From: Streptomyces canus
GTDB lineage: Bacteria; Actinomycetota; Actinomycetes; Streptomycetales; Streptomycetaceae
Assembly (NCBI RefSeq): GCF_041435015.1
Contig: NZ_CP107989.1
Location: 9,424,001 to 9,488,000, forward strand
DNA length: 64,000 nt
Direction: 5' to 3'
Positions 1-6,949 of the stretch are shown one piece after another; positions within the stretch are counted from its first letter, which is position 1, and the number at the start of each line of letters is the position of its first letter. The notes below the pieces were generated by a model. That model made no database searches. It was not told where the DNA came from and worked only from the letters and a program-made list of their open reading frames with translations. Both the position numbers and the translations under genes were made by a program.

Positions 1-183
1 GAGCAGATGTTCGCCCTGCTCGGCCAGCGTCACTCGCCGCTGCTGCCCTATGTCCCGCCTCAGCTGTACTACCGGCTGGACAAGGCCGCCGGGCAACTGG
101 AGGCGCTGCGCAGGATCAAGCGCTGGCTCGGGCCGAAGGTGGCGCGCGGCGTGCACGCACGGGAGCTGGCCTCTCGCAAGTAG
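1..183 (+). CDS. C-terminal end of an unidentified protein (5' end outside window)
   Basis: An open frame enters from the left edge and ends at a TAG just before the promoter of the MFS exporter. About 60 residues are visible. They are basic and helical, with a Leu-Gly-Gln / Leu-Pro-Tyr-Val-Pro-Pro segment followed by a Lys/Arg-rich tail. No domain can be named from this fragment. It runs in the same direction as the exporter, but that gene has its own promoter. Confidence 0.6.
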   Translation, partial: EQMFALLGQRHSPLLPYVPPQLYYRLDKAAGQLEALRRIKRWLGPKVARGVHARELASRK

Positions 184-205
184 CTCGGCGGCCGTGGAAA
201 GGGTA

Positions 206-234
206 TTGGGTGAATGGCGATTCACCGCTAAAGT
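206..234 (+). promoter_or_regulatory. Promoter of the MFS-TetR operon (-35 TTGGGT, -10 TAAAGT)
   Basis: TTGGGT at 206-211 and TAAAGT at 229-234 are separated by exactly 17 bp. The -10 fits the TAnnnT pattern of the housekeeping sigma factor. Both elements are interleaved with two perfect inverted repeats, so a repressor bound there would block polymerase. Transcription would start near 241, about 35-40 bases before the exporter's ATG. Confidence 0.6.
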
Positions 235-248
235 GAATTGTCATTCAC
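210..248 (+). promoter_or_regulatory. Two tandem operators, GTGAAT-N4-ATTCAC
   Basis: Site 1 (210-225) and site 2 (233-248) are both perfect 6-bp inverted repeats with the same half-sites and a 4-bp centre (GGCG and TGTC). Their centres are 23 bp apart, about two helical turns. Site 1 fills the spacer between -35 and -10, and site 2 overlaps the -10 and the start point. The likely ligand-responsive repressor is the TetR protein encoded second in the operon; that assignment is inference. Confidence 0.7.
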
Positions 249-278
249 CCAGTTTTCCTTATCGAGTCCGGAGCGCCG

Positions 279-1757
279 ATGGACCAGCAGGGCCCGATAT
301 CCCCGCCGCGCGGAGCACGCCTGCGGACCCGGCTCACCGTCCCGGTGCTGGCGATGTGCGGCACGCTCATGGCCGTCATGCAGACCGTGGTCGTCCCGCT
401 GCTGCCGGACCTGCCCCGGCTGACCCACTCCTCGCCCGGCGCCGTCTCCTGGATGGTCACCGCGACCCTGCTGGCCGGTGCGGTCCTCACCCCGGTGCTC
501 GGCCGAGCCGGTGACATGTACGGCAAGCGCCGGGTGCTGACCGGCGCCCTCGGCCTGATGACGCTCGGTTCGGTGATGTGCGCCCTGTCGTCCGACATCA
601 CCGTGCTCATCGCGGCCCGCGCCCTGCAGGGTGCCGCCGCCTCCGTGGTGCCGCTGTCGATCAGCATCCTGCGCGACGAACTGCCGCCGGAGCGCCGGGG
701 TTCCGCGGTCGCGATGATGAGCTCCACGGTCGGCATCGGCGCCGCGCTCGGTCTGCCGCTGGCCGCGATGGTCGTCCAGTACGCCGACTGGCACACCATG
801 TTCTGGATGACCAGCGCCCTCGGCGCCCTCGGGGTCGCGGCCGTGTCGTGGGCGGTCCGTGAGTCGCCGGTACGACAGCCGGGCCGCTTCGACGTGCCGG
901 GCGCCCTGGGATTGGCCGTGGGCCTGGTGAGCCTGCTGCTGGGGGTGTCCCAGGGCGGGCAGTGGGGCTGGGGCGGCCCCAGGGTCCTCGGCCTGTTCCT
1001 GGTGTCCGTCGCCGTCCTGGCCCTGTGGTGGTGGCGCCAACTGCGCACCGACGAGCCCCTGGTCGACCTGCGGCTGGTCACCCGGCCGCGGGTGGGTCTG
1101 TCCCACGTGGCCGCCCTGCTCACCGGCTTCGCGTTCTACGCCAACTCCCTGGTCACGGCCCAGCTGGTGCAGGCGCCGAAGGCCACCGGCTACGGGCTCG
1201 GCCTGTCGATCGTGGCCACCGGCCTGTGCCTGCTGCCGGGCGGAGTCACCATGCTCCTGTTCTCACCGCTCTCGGCCCGGATCTCCGCCTCCCGTGGTCC
1301 GCGCATCACACTCGCCCTGGGCGCCGCGGTCATCGCGTGCGGCTACGCGGTACGCATCGCGGACAGCCGCGATCTGTGGATGATCATCCTGGGCGCGACC
1401 GTGGTGGCCACCGGCACCACCCTCGCCTACTCGGCGCTGCCCACGCTGATCCTGCGCGCCGTCCCGGCCGAGCAGACGGCCTCCGCCAACGGCGTCAACG
1501 TCCTGATGCGCACCATCGGCCAGGCCACCTCCAGCGCGGCGGTCGCGGCGGTACTGGTCCACCACACCAGCCCGGTCGGCGGCGCACTCGTGCCCACCCT
1601 GCACGGCTACCTGATGGCCTTCGCCATGGCGGGCGCGATAGCCCTCGCCGCTTGCGCGGCTGCGCTGACCATCCCCGGCGACTCCACCCCCGACGGGACC
1701 CGCAGGGCCAAGGGCCGCACCCGGGGCGCGCGGGACGGGGCGATGGAGGGAGCATGA
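279..1757 (+). CDS. MFS drug exporter, DHA2 (EmrB/QacA) type
   Basis: A 492-residue integral membrane protein, the usual length of 14-helix DHA2 drug:proton antiporters. Hydrophobic helices run through the whole chain. The cytoplasmic motif A lies in the segment with Gly-Arg-Ala-Gly-Asp-Met-Tyr-Gly-Lys-Arg-Arg after the second helix. The N-terminal 25 residues and the basic C-terminal tail are cytoplasmic. The start is the first ATG after the promoter. It is followed with an ATGA overlap by a TetR gene, and the promoter carries two operator sites, the classic arrangement of a regulator-controlled efflux pump. The substrate cannot be read from the sequence; a lipophilic drug or an own metabolite is likely. 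Confidence 0.88.
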   Translation: MDQQGPISPPRGARLRTRLTVPVLAMCGTLMAVMQTVVVPLLPDLPRLTHSSPGAVSWMVTATLLAGAVLTPVLGRAGDMYGKRRVLTGALGLMTLGSVMCALSSDITVLIAARALQGAAASVVPLSISILRDELPPERRGSAVAMMSSTVGIGAALGLPLAAMVVQYADWHTMFWMTSALGALGVAAVSWAVRESPVRQPGRFDVPGALGLAVGLVSLLLGVSQGGQWGWGGPRVLGLFLVSVAVLALWWWRQLRTDEPLVDLRLVTRPRVGLSHVAALLTGFAFYANSLVTAQLVQAPKATGYGLGLSIVATGLCLLPGGVTMLLFSPLSARISASRGPRITLALGAAVIACGYAVRIADSRDLWMIILGATVVATGTTLAYSALPTLILRAVPAEQTASANGVNVLMRTIGQATSSAAVAAVLVHHTSPVGGALVPTLHGYLMAFAMAGAIALAACAAALTIPGDSTPDGTRRAKGRTRGARDGAMEGA

Positions 1758-2335
1758 GTGCCGTGAGCACACCGCCCCCCACCACGACCGCCCGCCGGGA
1801 CGCCGAGGCTACCAAGGCCGCCATCCTCAGGGCGGCCCGCTATCTCCTGGCCCGCACCCCCCACGCCGACATCACCCTGAAGGCGGTCGCCGAACGCGCC
1901 GGGGTCAGCCCGCCGTTGATCGTGAAGTACTTCGGCAACAAGGACGCGCTCTTCGCCCGCGTGATGTCCTTCGAGTCCGACGCGACGGCCCTGCTCGACG
2001 CCCCCCTGGACGAACTGGGCCGTCACATGGTCCGCCATGTCCTCACCGGCCAGATCGAACGAGGCGCCGACCCCCTGCTCCGGATCGCCTTCGCCCCCGT
2101 CCAGGGCGAACACGGTGACATCCTGCGCGTCAACTTCCGCTCCCAGGTGGTCGAACGCCTCGCACAGCGGCTGCGGGGCCCCGACGCCGGGCTGCGCGCC
2201 GAACTGGCGGTGGGCACCCTCCTGGGCCTGGGCGTGATGTACGGCATCGCCCGGGGCACCGACCTGAGGGCGAGTGCCGTGGAGGACGTGGTGGACCGGT
2301 ACGCCCCCACGGTGCAGGCCCACTTGACGCCCTAA
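1754..2335 (+). CDS. TetR/AcrR-family repressor of the MFS exporter
   Basis: A 193-residue protein with an N-terminal TetR helix-turn-helix at about residues 15-62. Its recognition-helix region reads Ala-Gly-Val-Ser-Pro-Pro-Leu-Ile-Val-Lys-Tyr-Phe-Gly, close to the family's usual ending in YFxxK. The C-terminal ligand domain is of the short 'TetR_C' kind. The ATG overlaps the exporter's stop codon (ATGA), so the two are translationally coupled. It probably binds the paired GTGAAT-N4-ATTCAC sites upstream and therefore controls itself together with the pump. Its stop overlaps by four bases that of the convergent cholesterol oxidase gene. Confidence 0.85.
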   Translation: MSAVSTPPPTTTARRDAEATKAAILRAARYLLARTPHADITLKAVAERAGVSPPLIVKYFGNKDALFARVMSFESDATALLDAPLDELGRHMVRHVLTGQIERGADPLLRIAFAPVQGEHGDILRVNFRSQVVERLAQRLRGPDAGLRAELAVGTLLGLGVMYGIARGTDLRASAVEDVVDRYAPTVQAHLTP

Positions 2336-4044
2336 CGGAACAGCCGGTCCAGGAAGGCGTTGCCGAACACCCCGTGCGGATCGAGCCGGTCCAGCACCCC
2401 CGCGGCCTGGCCCCACACCGCCTCACCGAACGAACCGGGAATGACCGTCCCCAGCACCCCCTCGTCCTCCCACACGGCGTCGTCCGTGTAGGCCCACCCC
2501 TTGGACCACTCGACGCGCGTCCCGTCGTAGCCATTGATGAGGAACTGCTCGATCTCCCGCAGGAAGGTCTCCGCGTACGGCGTCCCCGGCAGCGTGAGGA
2601 TGTCCAGCCACACAGCCGTGTCCTTTTCGGGATGCGCCTGATCCGCCCGCAACGCCGACAGCAGCGGTGCCCGCGCCCCCTCCAGCTCGGCCTCGGCCGG
2701 ATCATCGAGCCCGGTCACCCTGATCTCCACCGTTCCGTTGACCGGGAACCGCCCCTGCGCGGTGTACGCGGCGAGCCGCTCCCGGTAGAAGTCCGTGAAC
2801 TCCGAGACGACCCGCTGCACTTGGTCCCGGCTCGTGAGGACCGCGTACCCGTTCGCGGTCACCCGGAGCGTCGTCGGCTTGATGTAGAGCATCGTGTTCT
2901 TGGACGGCCCCCAGATGTCCGCCGACAGCGTCGCCGTGAGCCCCACCGTCGCCACGTCCAGCTGCGCGTTCCCGAGCACCGGCGCCAGATACCAGGCCGC
3001 CTCCGACATCATGCGCCCGGCCAGATCCGCCACCAGGGTCGGAACGTTGTCGGAGAAGGGATAGTTGTACGGCGTGGTCACGCGCCGCGAGGTCAGCGGC
3101 CTGGTCGGCGCCACGCTCCACACCTTCAGCCACGGGAACTCCGTGTAGGCGAACCAGATCGCCTCGACCCGCCCGGCCTCCTCCAGGAAGCTCGCGAAGG
3201 TCCGCCCGTCGCCGCCGGGCGCCGCGAAGAGCTCGGCCGCCGGAATGTCGACCCGGCTGACACACCGCAGATTGCTGTTGGCGCCGACCCGCAGCACGAC
3301 CTCGGTGACGAAGGTCCGTCCGAGATGGGTGAGCAGGGCGGCGCTGTCGGCCTCGGCACGGCTGAACTCACGCAGCACGTACGCCCCGCCGTCCTCGTCC
3401 CACACCACCGCCGTCAACGACAGGATGCGATTGCTGAGCGAGCCGTACGTCTGTCCCGGCAGCCGCTGCTCCCCGTCGGCCGGAACGGCGGTGCCGTGCG
3501 CGTCGACCGCCAGCGCGCCGCCCAGGGTGAGGTCGCCGGGGGCGGGCGCGGCGGTCACCCCGAGCCCGTGCTCCTCCAGATAGGTGAGGAGCGCCTCCAG
3601 CGTGACGCCGGTGCCGGCCCGCACGGCGGAGGCGGAGTCCAGGGACAGGCCGGTGAGGTGGGAGGCGGTGTCGACGAGGAGGACGGGCGCGTCCGACGCC
3701 GTGCCCTCCGTGACCGTGAGGGGCGACCAGCCGTGCGAGGAGCCCCGGGCGCGCACCCGCCAGCCGTGCCGCCAGGCCCAGTTGACGACCTCGGTCACCT
3801 GGTCCGGGCCGGTCGGGGCACAGGCCCACAGCCCGTCGGCGGTGATCTCGCCGACCCAGTTCCGGTACGCCGAACGGCGCAGGGCCACGCCCGCCGGGAA
3901 GTCGGGCAGCTCCTCGGCCGCTGCCGCCGGGTCCGCCGGCAGCAGAATCGGTACGGCGGCCAGGGCCGCGGCGCTGAGAAGGAAGCCGCGACGGGACCAG
4001 GACGAGTCGTCCTGCGGGTGGTTGCTCACTGAACGATCAGTCAC
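2332..4044 (-). CDS. Secreted class II cholesterol oxidase (VAO-type, covalent FAD)
   Basis: A flavoprotein of about 570 residues that oxidises cholesterol to cholest-4-en-3-one with release of H2O2. A Tat signal is present (Ser-Arg-Arg-Gly-Phe-Leu near residue 18, hydrophobic core, Ala-rich cleavage zone). A PCMH FAD domain follows, with the flavinylation segment RGSSHGWSPL; its His is residue 104 from the chosen start. The substrate domain carries the catalytic Glu-Ile-Arg in NGTVEIRVTG and the Glu of EFPWLKVW, matching Brevibacterium BCO2 as I know it. Start unsettled: GTG at 4044, 4053 or 4029 all precede the Tat motif and none has a strong ribosome site. It is not clustered with other sterol genes. 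Confidence 0.85.
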   Translation of the reverse strand: MTDRSVSNHPQDDSSWSRRGFLLSAAALAAVPILLPADPAAAAEELPDFPAGVALRRSAYRNWVGEITADGLWACAPTGPDQVTEVVNWAWRHGWRVRARGSSHGWSPLTVTEGTASDAPVLLVDTASHLTGLSLDSASAVRAGTGVTLEALLTYLEEHGLGVTAAPAPGDLTLGGALAVDAHGTAVPADGEQRLPGQTYGSLSNRILSLTAVVWDEDGGAYVLREFSRAEADSAALLTHLGRTFVTEVVLRVGANSNLRCVSRVDIPAAELFAAPGGDGRTFASFLEEAGRVEAIWFAYTEFPWLKVWSVAPTRPLTSRRVTTPYNYPFSDNVPTLVADLAGRMMSEAAWYLAPVLGNAQLDVATVGLTATLSADIWGPSKNTMLYIKPTTLRVTANGYAVLTSRDQVQRVVSEFTDFYRERLAAYTAQGRFPVNGTVEIRVTGLDDPAEAELEGARAPLLSALRADQAHPEKDTAVWLDILTLPGTPYAETFLREIEQFLINGYDGTRVEWSKGWAYTDDAVWEDEGVLGTVIPGSFGEAVWGQAAGVLDRLDPHGVFGNAFLDRLFR

Positions 4045-4108
4045 GGGGGTCACGCTAGGCGCTCGTTGACACGTGCATGCCTTACGTCGAAGCGTGTCAC
4101 TCATGTGA

Positions 4109-4121
4109 GTGAATAATTCAC
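4109..4121. promoter_or_regulatory. Palindrome GTGAAT-A-ATTCAC in a divergent intergenic region
   Basis: A perfect 13-bp palindrome with the same GTGAAT/ATTCAC half-sites as the exporter operators 4 kb away, but with a 1-bp instead of a 4-bp centre. A second short palindrome, ACTCATGTGAGT, abuts it on the left (4099-4110). It lies between the cholesterol oxidase and the divergent aldo/keto reductase, in an AT-rich patch, so it is a plausible operator for either gene. Confidence 0.4.
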
Positions 4122-4181
4122 CGACGTCGGCCCGGAGCGGCCCGTTCCGCGCAGGTCGGTGACGGATGACAGACTGACGCC

Positions 4182-5165
4182 ATGGACGAGCGCACATTCG
4201 GCAGGTCGCAGCAGCACGCATCCGTGGTCGGACTCGGCACCTGGCAGCTGGGGGCCGACTGGGGAGACGTCGACGACAAGGAAGCCCTCTCGGTACTGGA
4301 GGCGGCGGCGGAGGCCGGGGTCACCTTCTTCGACACGGCGGACGTGTACGGCGACGGACGCAGCGAGCAGACCATCGCCACCTTCCTGAGTGGCCGGCCC
4401 GACCTGCATGTGCTGGTCGCGACCAAGATGGGCCGCCGGGTCGACCAGATCCCGGAGAACTACGTCCTCGACAACTTCCGTGCCTGGAACGACCGTTCGC
4501 GCCGCAATCTCGGCGTCGACCGCATCGACCTGGTCCAGCTGCACTGCCCGCCGACGCCCGTCTACTCCACCGACGCGGTGTTCGACGCCCTCGACACCCT
4601 GGTCGAGGAGGAGCGCATCGCCCAGTACGGCGTCAGCGTCGAGACCTGCGAGGAGGCGCTGACGGCGATCGCCCGGCCGGGTGTCGCGAGTGTGCAGATC
4701 ATCCTCAACGCCTTCCGCATGAAGCCGCTGCGCGAGGTGCTCCCCGCCGCGCGGGACGCGGGCGTCGGGATCATCGCCCGGGTCCCGCTGGCCTCCGGCC
4801 TGCTGTCCGGCAAGTACACCAAGGACACGGTCTTCCCGGAGAACGACCACCGCGCCTACAACCGGCACGGCGAGGCCTTCGACGTCGGCGAGACCTTCTC
4901 CGGCGTCGACTACACGACCGGTGTCGAGGCCGCCGCCGAGTTCTCCGCGCTCGCCCCCGAGGGCTACACCCCGGCCCAGCTCGCCCTGCGGTGGATCATC
5001 GAGCAGCCGGGCGTCACCACCGTCATCCCCGGCGCCCGCTCGCCCGAGCAGGCCCGCGCCAACGCGGCCGCCGCCAAGCTGCCGCCGCTGTCCGACGAGA
5101 CCCTCGCGGCCGTCCGGGATCTCTACGACCGCCGGATCAAGGACCAGGTCGAGAACCGCTGGTGA
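4182..5165 (+). CDS. Aldo/keto reductase
   Basis: A 327-residue NADPH-dependent oxidoreductase with a TIM-barrel fold. The catalytic tetrad of the superfamily is visible: Asp51 and Tyr56 in FFDTADVYG, Lys82 in VATKMG, His121 in LVQLHCP. The C-terminal PGARSPEQARANAAA segment is the usual cofactor-binding signature. It resembles the general-stress YhdN/IolS-like branch, but the substrate is not predictable. The gene stands alone, divergent from the cholesterol oxidase, and is closed by a strong hairpin. Confidence 0.9.
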   Translation: MDERTFGRSQQHASVVGLGTWQLGADWGDVDDKEALSVLEAAAEAGVTFFDTADVYGDGRSEQTIATFLSGRPDLHVLVATKMGRRVDQIPENYVLDNFRAWNDRSRRNLGVDRIDLVQLHCPPTPVYSTDAVFDALDTLVEEERIAQYGVSVETCEEALTAIARPGVASVQIILNAFRMKPLREVLPAARDAGVGIIARVPLASGLLSGKYTKDTVFPENDHRAYNRHGEAFDVGETFSGVDYTTGVEAAAEFSALAPEGYTPAQLALRWIIEQPGVTTVIPGARSPEQARANAAAAKLPPLSDETLAAVRDLYDRRIKDQVENRW

Positions 5166-5173
5166 CCCACGCC

Positions 5174-5211
5174 CGGCTCCGGGAGGTGGCCCTTCGTCGC
5201 TCCCGGAGCCG
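5174..5211 (+). terminator. Hairpin terminator of the aldo/keto reductase gene
   Basis: A perfect 12-bp inverted repeat (CGGCTCCGGGAG / CTCCCGGAGCCG) with a 14-base loop begins nine bases after the stop codon. Only a weak T-stretch (GTTTG) follows, as is common for Streptomyces terminators. Confidence 0.7.
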
Positions 5212-5249
5212 CGCTGTTTGAACGATCAGCCACCGGATACCCGTAGCGC

Positions 5250-5735
5250 ATGGTCGAGACGGTGAGACGGACGGGCCGCGACGAGACCGAGGACGAGCGC
5301 GCGGACCGCATGTGGGGCGAACTCATCCAGGAGATACGCGTCGCGCAGACAGGTGTCCAGATCCTGTTCGGCTTCCTGCTCACCGTGGTGTTCACACCCA
5401 AGTACGACGACCTCGCCCACGCCGACCAGGTCATCTACATCGTGACCGTCGTCCTCGGCTCCTGTGCCACCGGAGCCCTCATCGGGCCGGTCTCCCTGCA
5501 CCGCCTCGTCTCGGGGAGACGCATCAAACCCCAGGCCGTGCGGATCGCTTCCCGGCTGACCTTCGTGGGACTGGTGCTCCTGCTCACGACGATGACGGCC
5601 GCCCTGCTGCTGATCCTGCGGGTCGCGACGCACGACTCCTGGGTGCCCTGGCTCGTCACGGCAGTGGTGGCCTGGTACCTGCTGTGCTGGTTCGCTGTGC
5701 CCCTGTGGACCCGGCGCCGCTATACGACCGAGTGA
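5250..5735 (+). CDS. DUF6328 family membrane protein
   Basis: A 161-residue membrane protein of unknown function. The first 30 residues are charged (Arg/Asp/Glu-rich) and cytoplasmic. Four hydrophobic segments follow at about 34-52, 62-82, 105-127 and 131-154, and the chain ends in a basic tail. The conserved stretch GVQILFGFLLTVVF is typical of the family. No clear ribosome site precedes the ATG. GTTT-N15-GGATAC just upstream resembles a stress-type promoter with one mismatch. Its last 80 bases overlap the end of the opposite DUF2238 gene. Confidence 0.75.
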   Translation: MVETVRRTGRDETEDERADRMWGELIQEIRVAQTGVQILFGFLLTVVFTPKYDDLAHADQVIYIVTVVLGSCATGALIGPVSLHRLVSGRRIKPQAVRIASRLTFVGLVLLLTTMTAALLLILRVATHDSWVPWLVTAVVAWYLLCWFAVPLWTRRRYTTE

Positions 5736-6348
5736 CGCGCAGCCCGTCCAACTGCCGGTCGTGCAGGCCGCTCAGCGACAGCACGGACACCGTGGCGCCG
5801 ATCAGCGCGCAGAACATGTCCCACTGGGTGTCCCACACATCGCCCTGCGTGGCCAGGAAGGCGTCCGCCGCCTGACCCCCGGTCACCGCGGCCGCCCACT
5901 CCAGCATCTCGAAGACGGCACTGAAGGCCAGACACGCGCACACCGTCAGCGGCGCAAGCCAGCGGCTGCCCCGCAGCGGTGAGGTACGGCAGAGCAGCTC
6001 CCGCACCAGGACCGCCGGCACGAAGCCCTGCATGAGATGGCCGAAACGGTCGTACGGATTGCGGTCGAGCCCGAAGGTGTCCCGCACCCAGTCGCCGAGC
6101 GGGACCTCGGCGTAGGTGTAGTGGCCGCCCACGATCAGCACGAGCGCGTGGACCGCCAGCAGACAGCACAGCAGGTCCGTCAGCGGGAAGCGGCGCCACG
6201 TCAGCACGATCAGTGGCAGCCCCACCAGGACCCAGACGGTCTCCAGGAACCAGGTGGTGCGGTCGCGCGGGCCCCAGGCCGACAGGGCGAGCGCGGCGAC
6301 CACGGCCCAGGCGAGCAGGACCGGCAGGGGCCGGCGCACAGCGGTCAT
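5656..6348 (-). CDS. DUF2238 (YjdF-type) integral membrane protein
   Basis: A protein of about 230 residues with roughly six transmembrane helices and the family's conserved core: GGHYTYAEVPLG, a following NPYDRFGHLMQG, and a later FEMLEWAAA / WDTQWDMF pair rich in acidic and aromatic residues in the membrane. The start is set by AAGGAG six bases before the ATG; an ATG 57 bases further upstream lacks such a site. Function unknown. The 3' end runs 80 bases into the convergent DUF6328 gene, so both C-termini are coded by the same DNA. Confidence 0.8.
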   Translation of the reverse strand: MTAVRRPLPVLLAWAVVAALALSAWGPRDRTTWFLETVWVLVGLPLIVLTWRRFPLTDLLCCLLAVHALVLIVGGHYTYAEVPLGDWVRDTFGLDRNPYDRFGHLMQGFVPAVLVRELLCRTSPLRGSRWLAPLTVCACLAFSAVFEMLEWAAAVTGGQAADAFLATQGDVWDTQWDMFCALIGATVSVLSLSGLHDRQLDGLRVTRSYSGAGSTGAQRTSTAGTRPPLP

Positions 6349-6450
6349 GAGGTGCTCCTTGTCGTCGGAGCCCTCATCGTCGGGGCAGGGGACCGACCGC
6401 GGCATGAGTACGGCTACTCAGCCCGCGTGCGCATCAGCCCCGTCTCCGCC

Positions 6451-6888
6451 TCAGCCTCCCGCGAGGACGGAGGCCAGGAAGTCGTCCACGCTGACCTCTT
6501 CCTGCCCCGGCGGCACGATCTCGCGGGTCTCGCGCAGGAAGGACGCCAACGCCGGGCCCCAGGCGAAGACCACGGCGTGCTGGCGGCCCCCGTCGGCGCG
6601 TGCGTCGCCGTAGAACTCCATGCGGAGCTCCTCCCAGACGCCGGTCGAGACGGGGCTGAGCCGTACGTCCCCGACCCCGACCGGACCGCGCAGCCCCTCG
6701 GCGAGCATCTCCCGGTCCAGCCGCCACCGGGCCAGCACCCGGCCGTCATGGCTGAACACCGCGGTGACGGCGAACGGGTCCCCCGCGTCGTAGCCCAGGT
6801 GGGCGAGCACGGGGCAACGGCCCGTGCCGCCCGCCTGCAGTTGCACGACCAGAGTCTTGTGCGCGGTTCTGCGGACGAAGGAGTTCAC
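6451..6888 (-). CDS. SsgA-family sporulation/cell division regulator (SALP)
   Basis: A 145-residue SsgA-like protein. This family exists in morphologically complex actinomycetes and steers septum placement and spore-wall processes. The fold is recognisable from YDAGDPFAVTAVF, WRLDREML, VGVGDVRLSP and the C-terminal FLRETREIVPPGQE segment, all family hallmarks. The GTG start follows GGAGG by seven bases. The paralogue (SsgA to SsgG) cannot be decided here. A GGGTAC element 38 bases upstream, with GCAT 14 bases before it, could be a stress-sigma promoter. Confidence 0.88.
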   Translation of the reverse strand: MNSFVRRTAHKTLVVQLQAGGTGRCPVLAHLGYDAGDPFAVTAVFSHDGRVLARWRLDREMLAEGLRGPVGVGDVRLSPVSTGVWEELRMEFYGDARADGGRQHAVVFAWGPALASFLRETREIVPPGQEEVSVDDFLASVLAGG

Positions 6889-6925
6889 CTGAAGGCCTCC
6901 GGGAAGAGCGACGTGTCGCCCTCTA

Positions 6926-6949
6926 GTACCCCTCACACGCCCAAGATGC
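6926..6949 (-). promoter_or_regulatory. Possible SigB-type promoter of the SsgA-like gene
   Basis: On the minus strand GCAT, 14 bp, GGGTAC fits the loose streptomycete SigB/SigH pattern GNNT-N14-16-GGGTAY. It lies between the upstream stop codon and the GTG start of the SsgA-like gene. The pattern is short and will occur by chance. Confidence 0.35.

Noticed and set aside
2374..4032. Long open frame opposite the cholesterol oxidase
   Set aside because: High-GC shadow frame; composition is Arg/Pro/Gly-rich without any domain, and the minus strand carries clear catalytic motifs.
2332..4221. Longest frame of the cholesterol oxidase, starting at 4221
   Set aside because: It would place about 75 residues before the Tat motif and run across the palindromic intergenic region; Tat signals lie close to the N-terminus.
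4030..5230. 11-bp word TGAACGATCAG at 4030 and again at 5219
   Set aside because: Two direct copies without dyad symmetry and in unrelated positions relative to genes; chance is not excluded and no function suggests itself.
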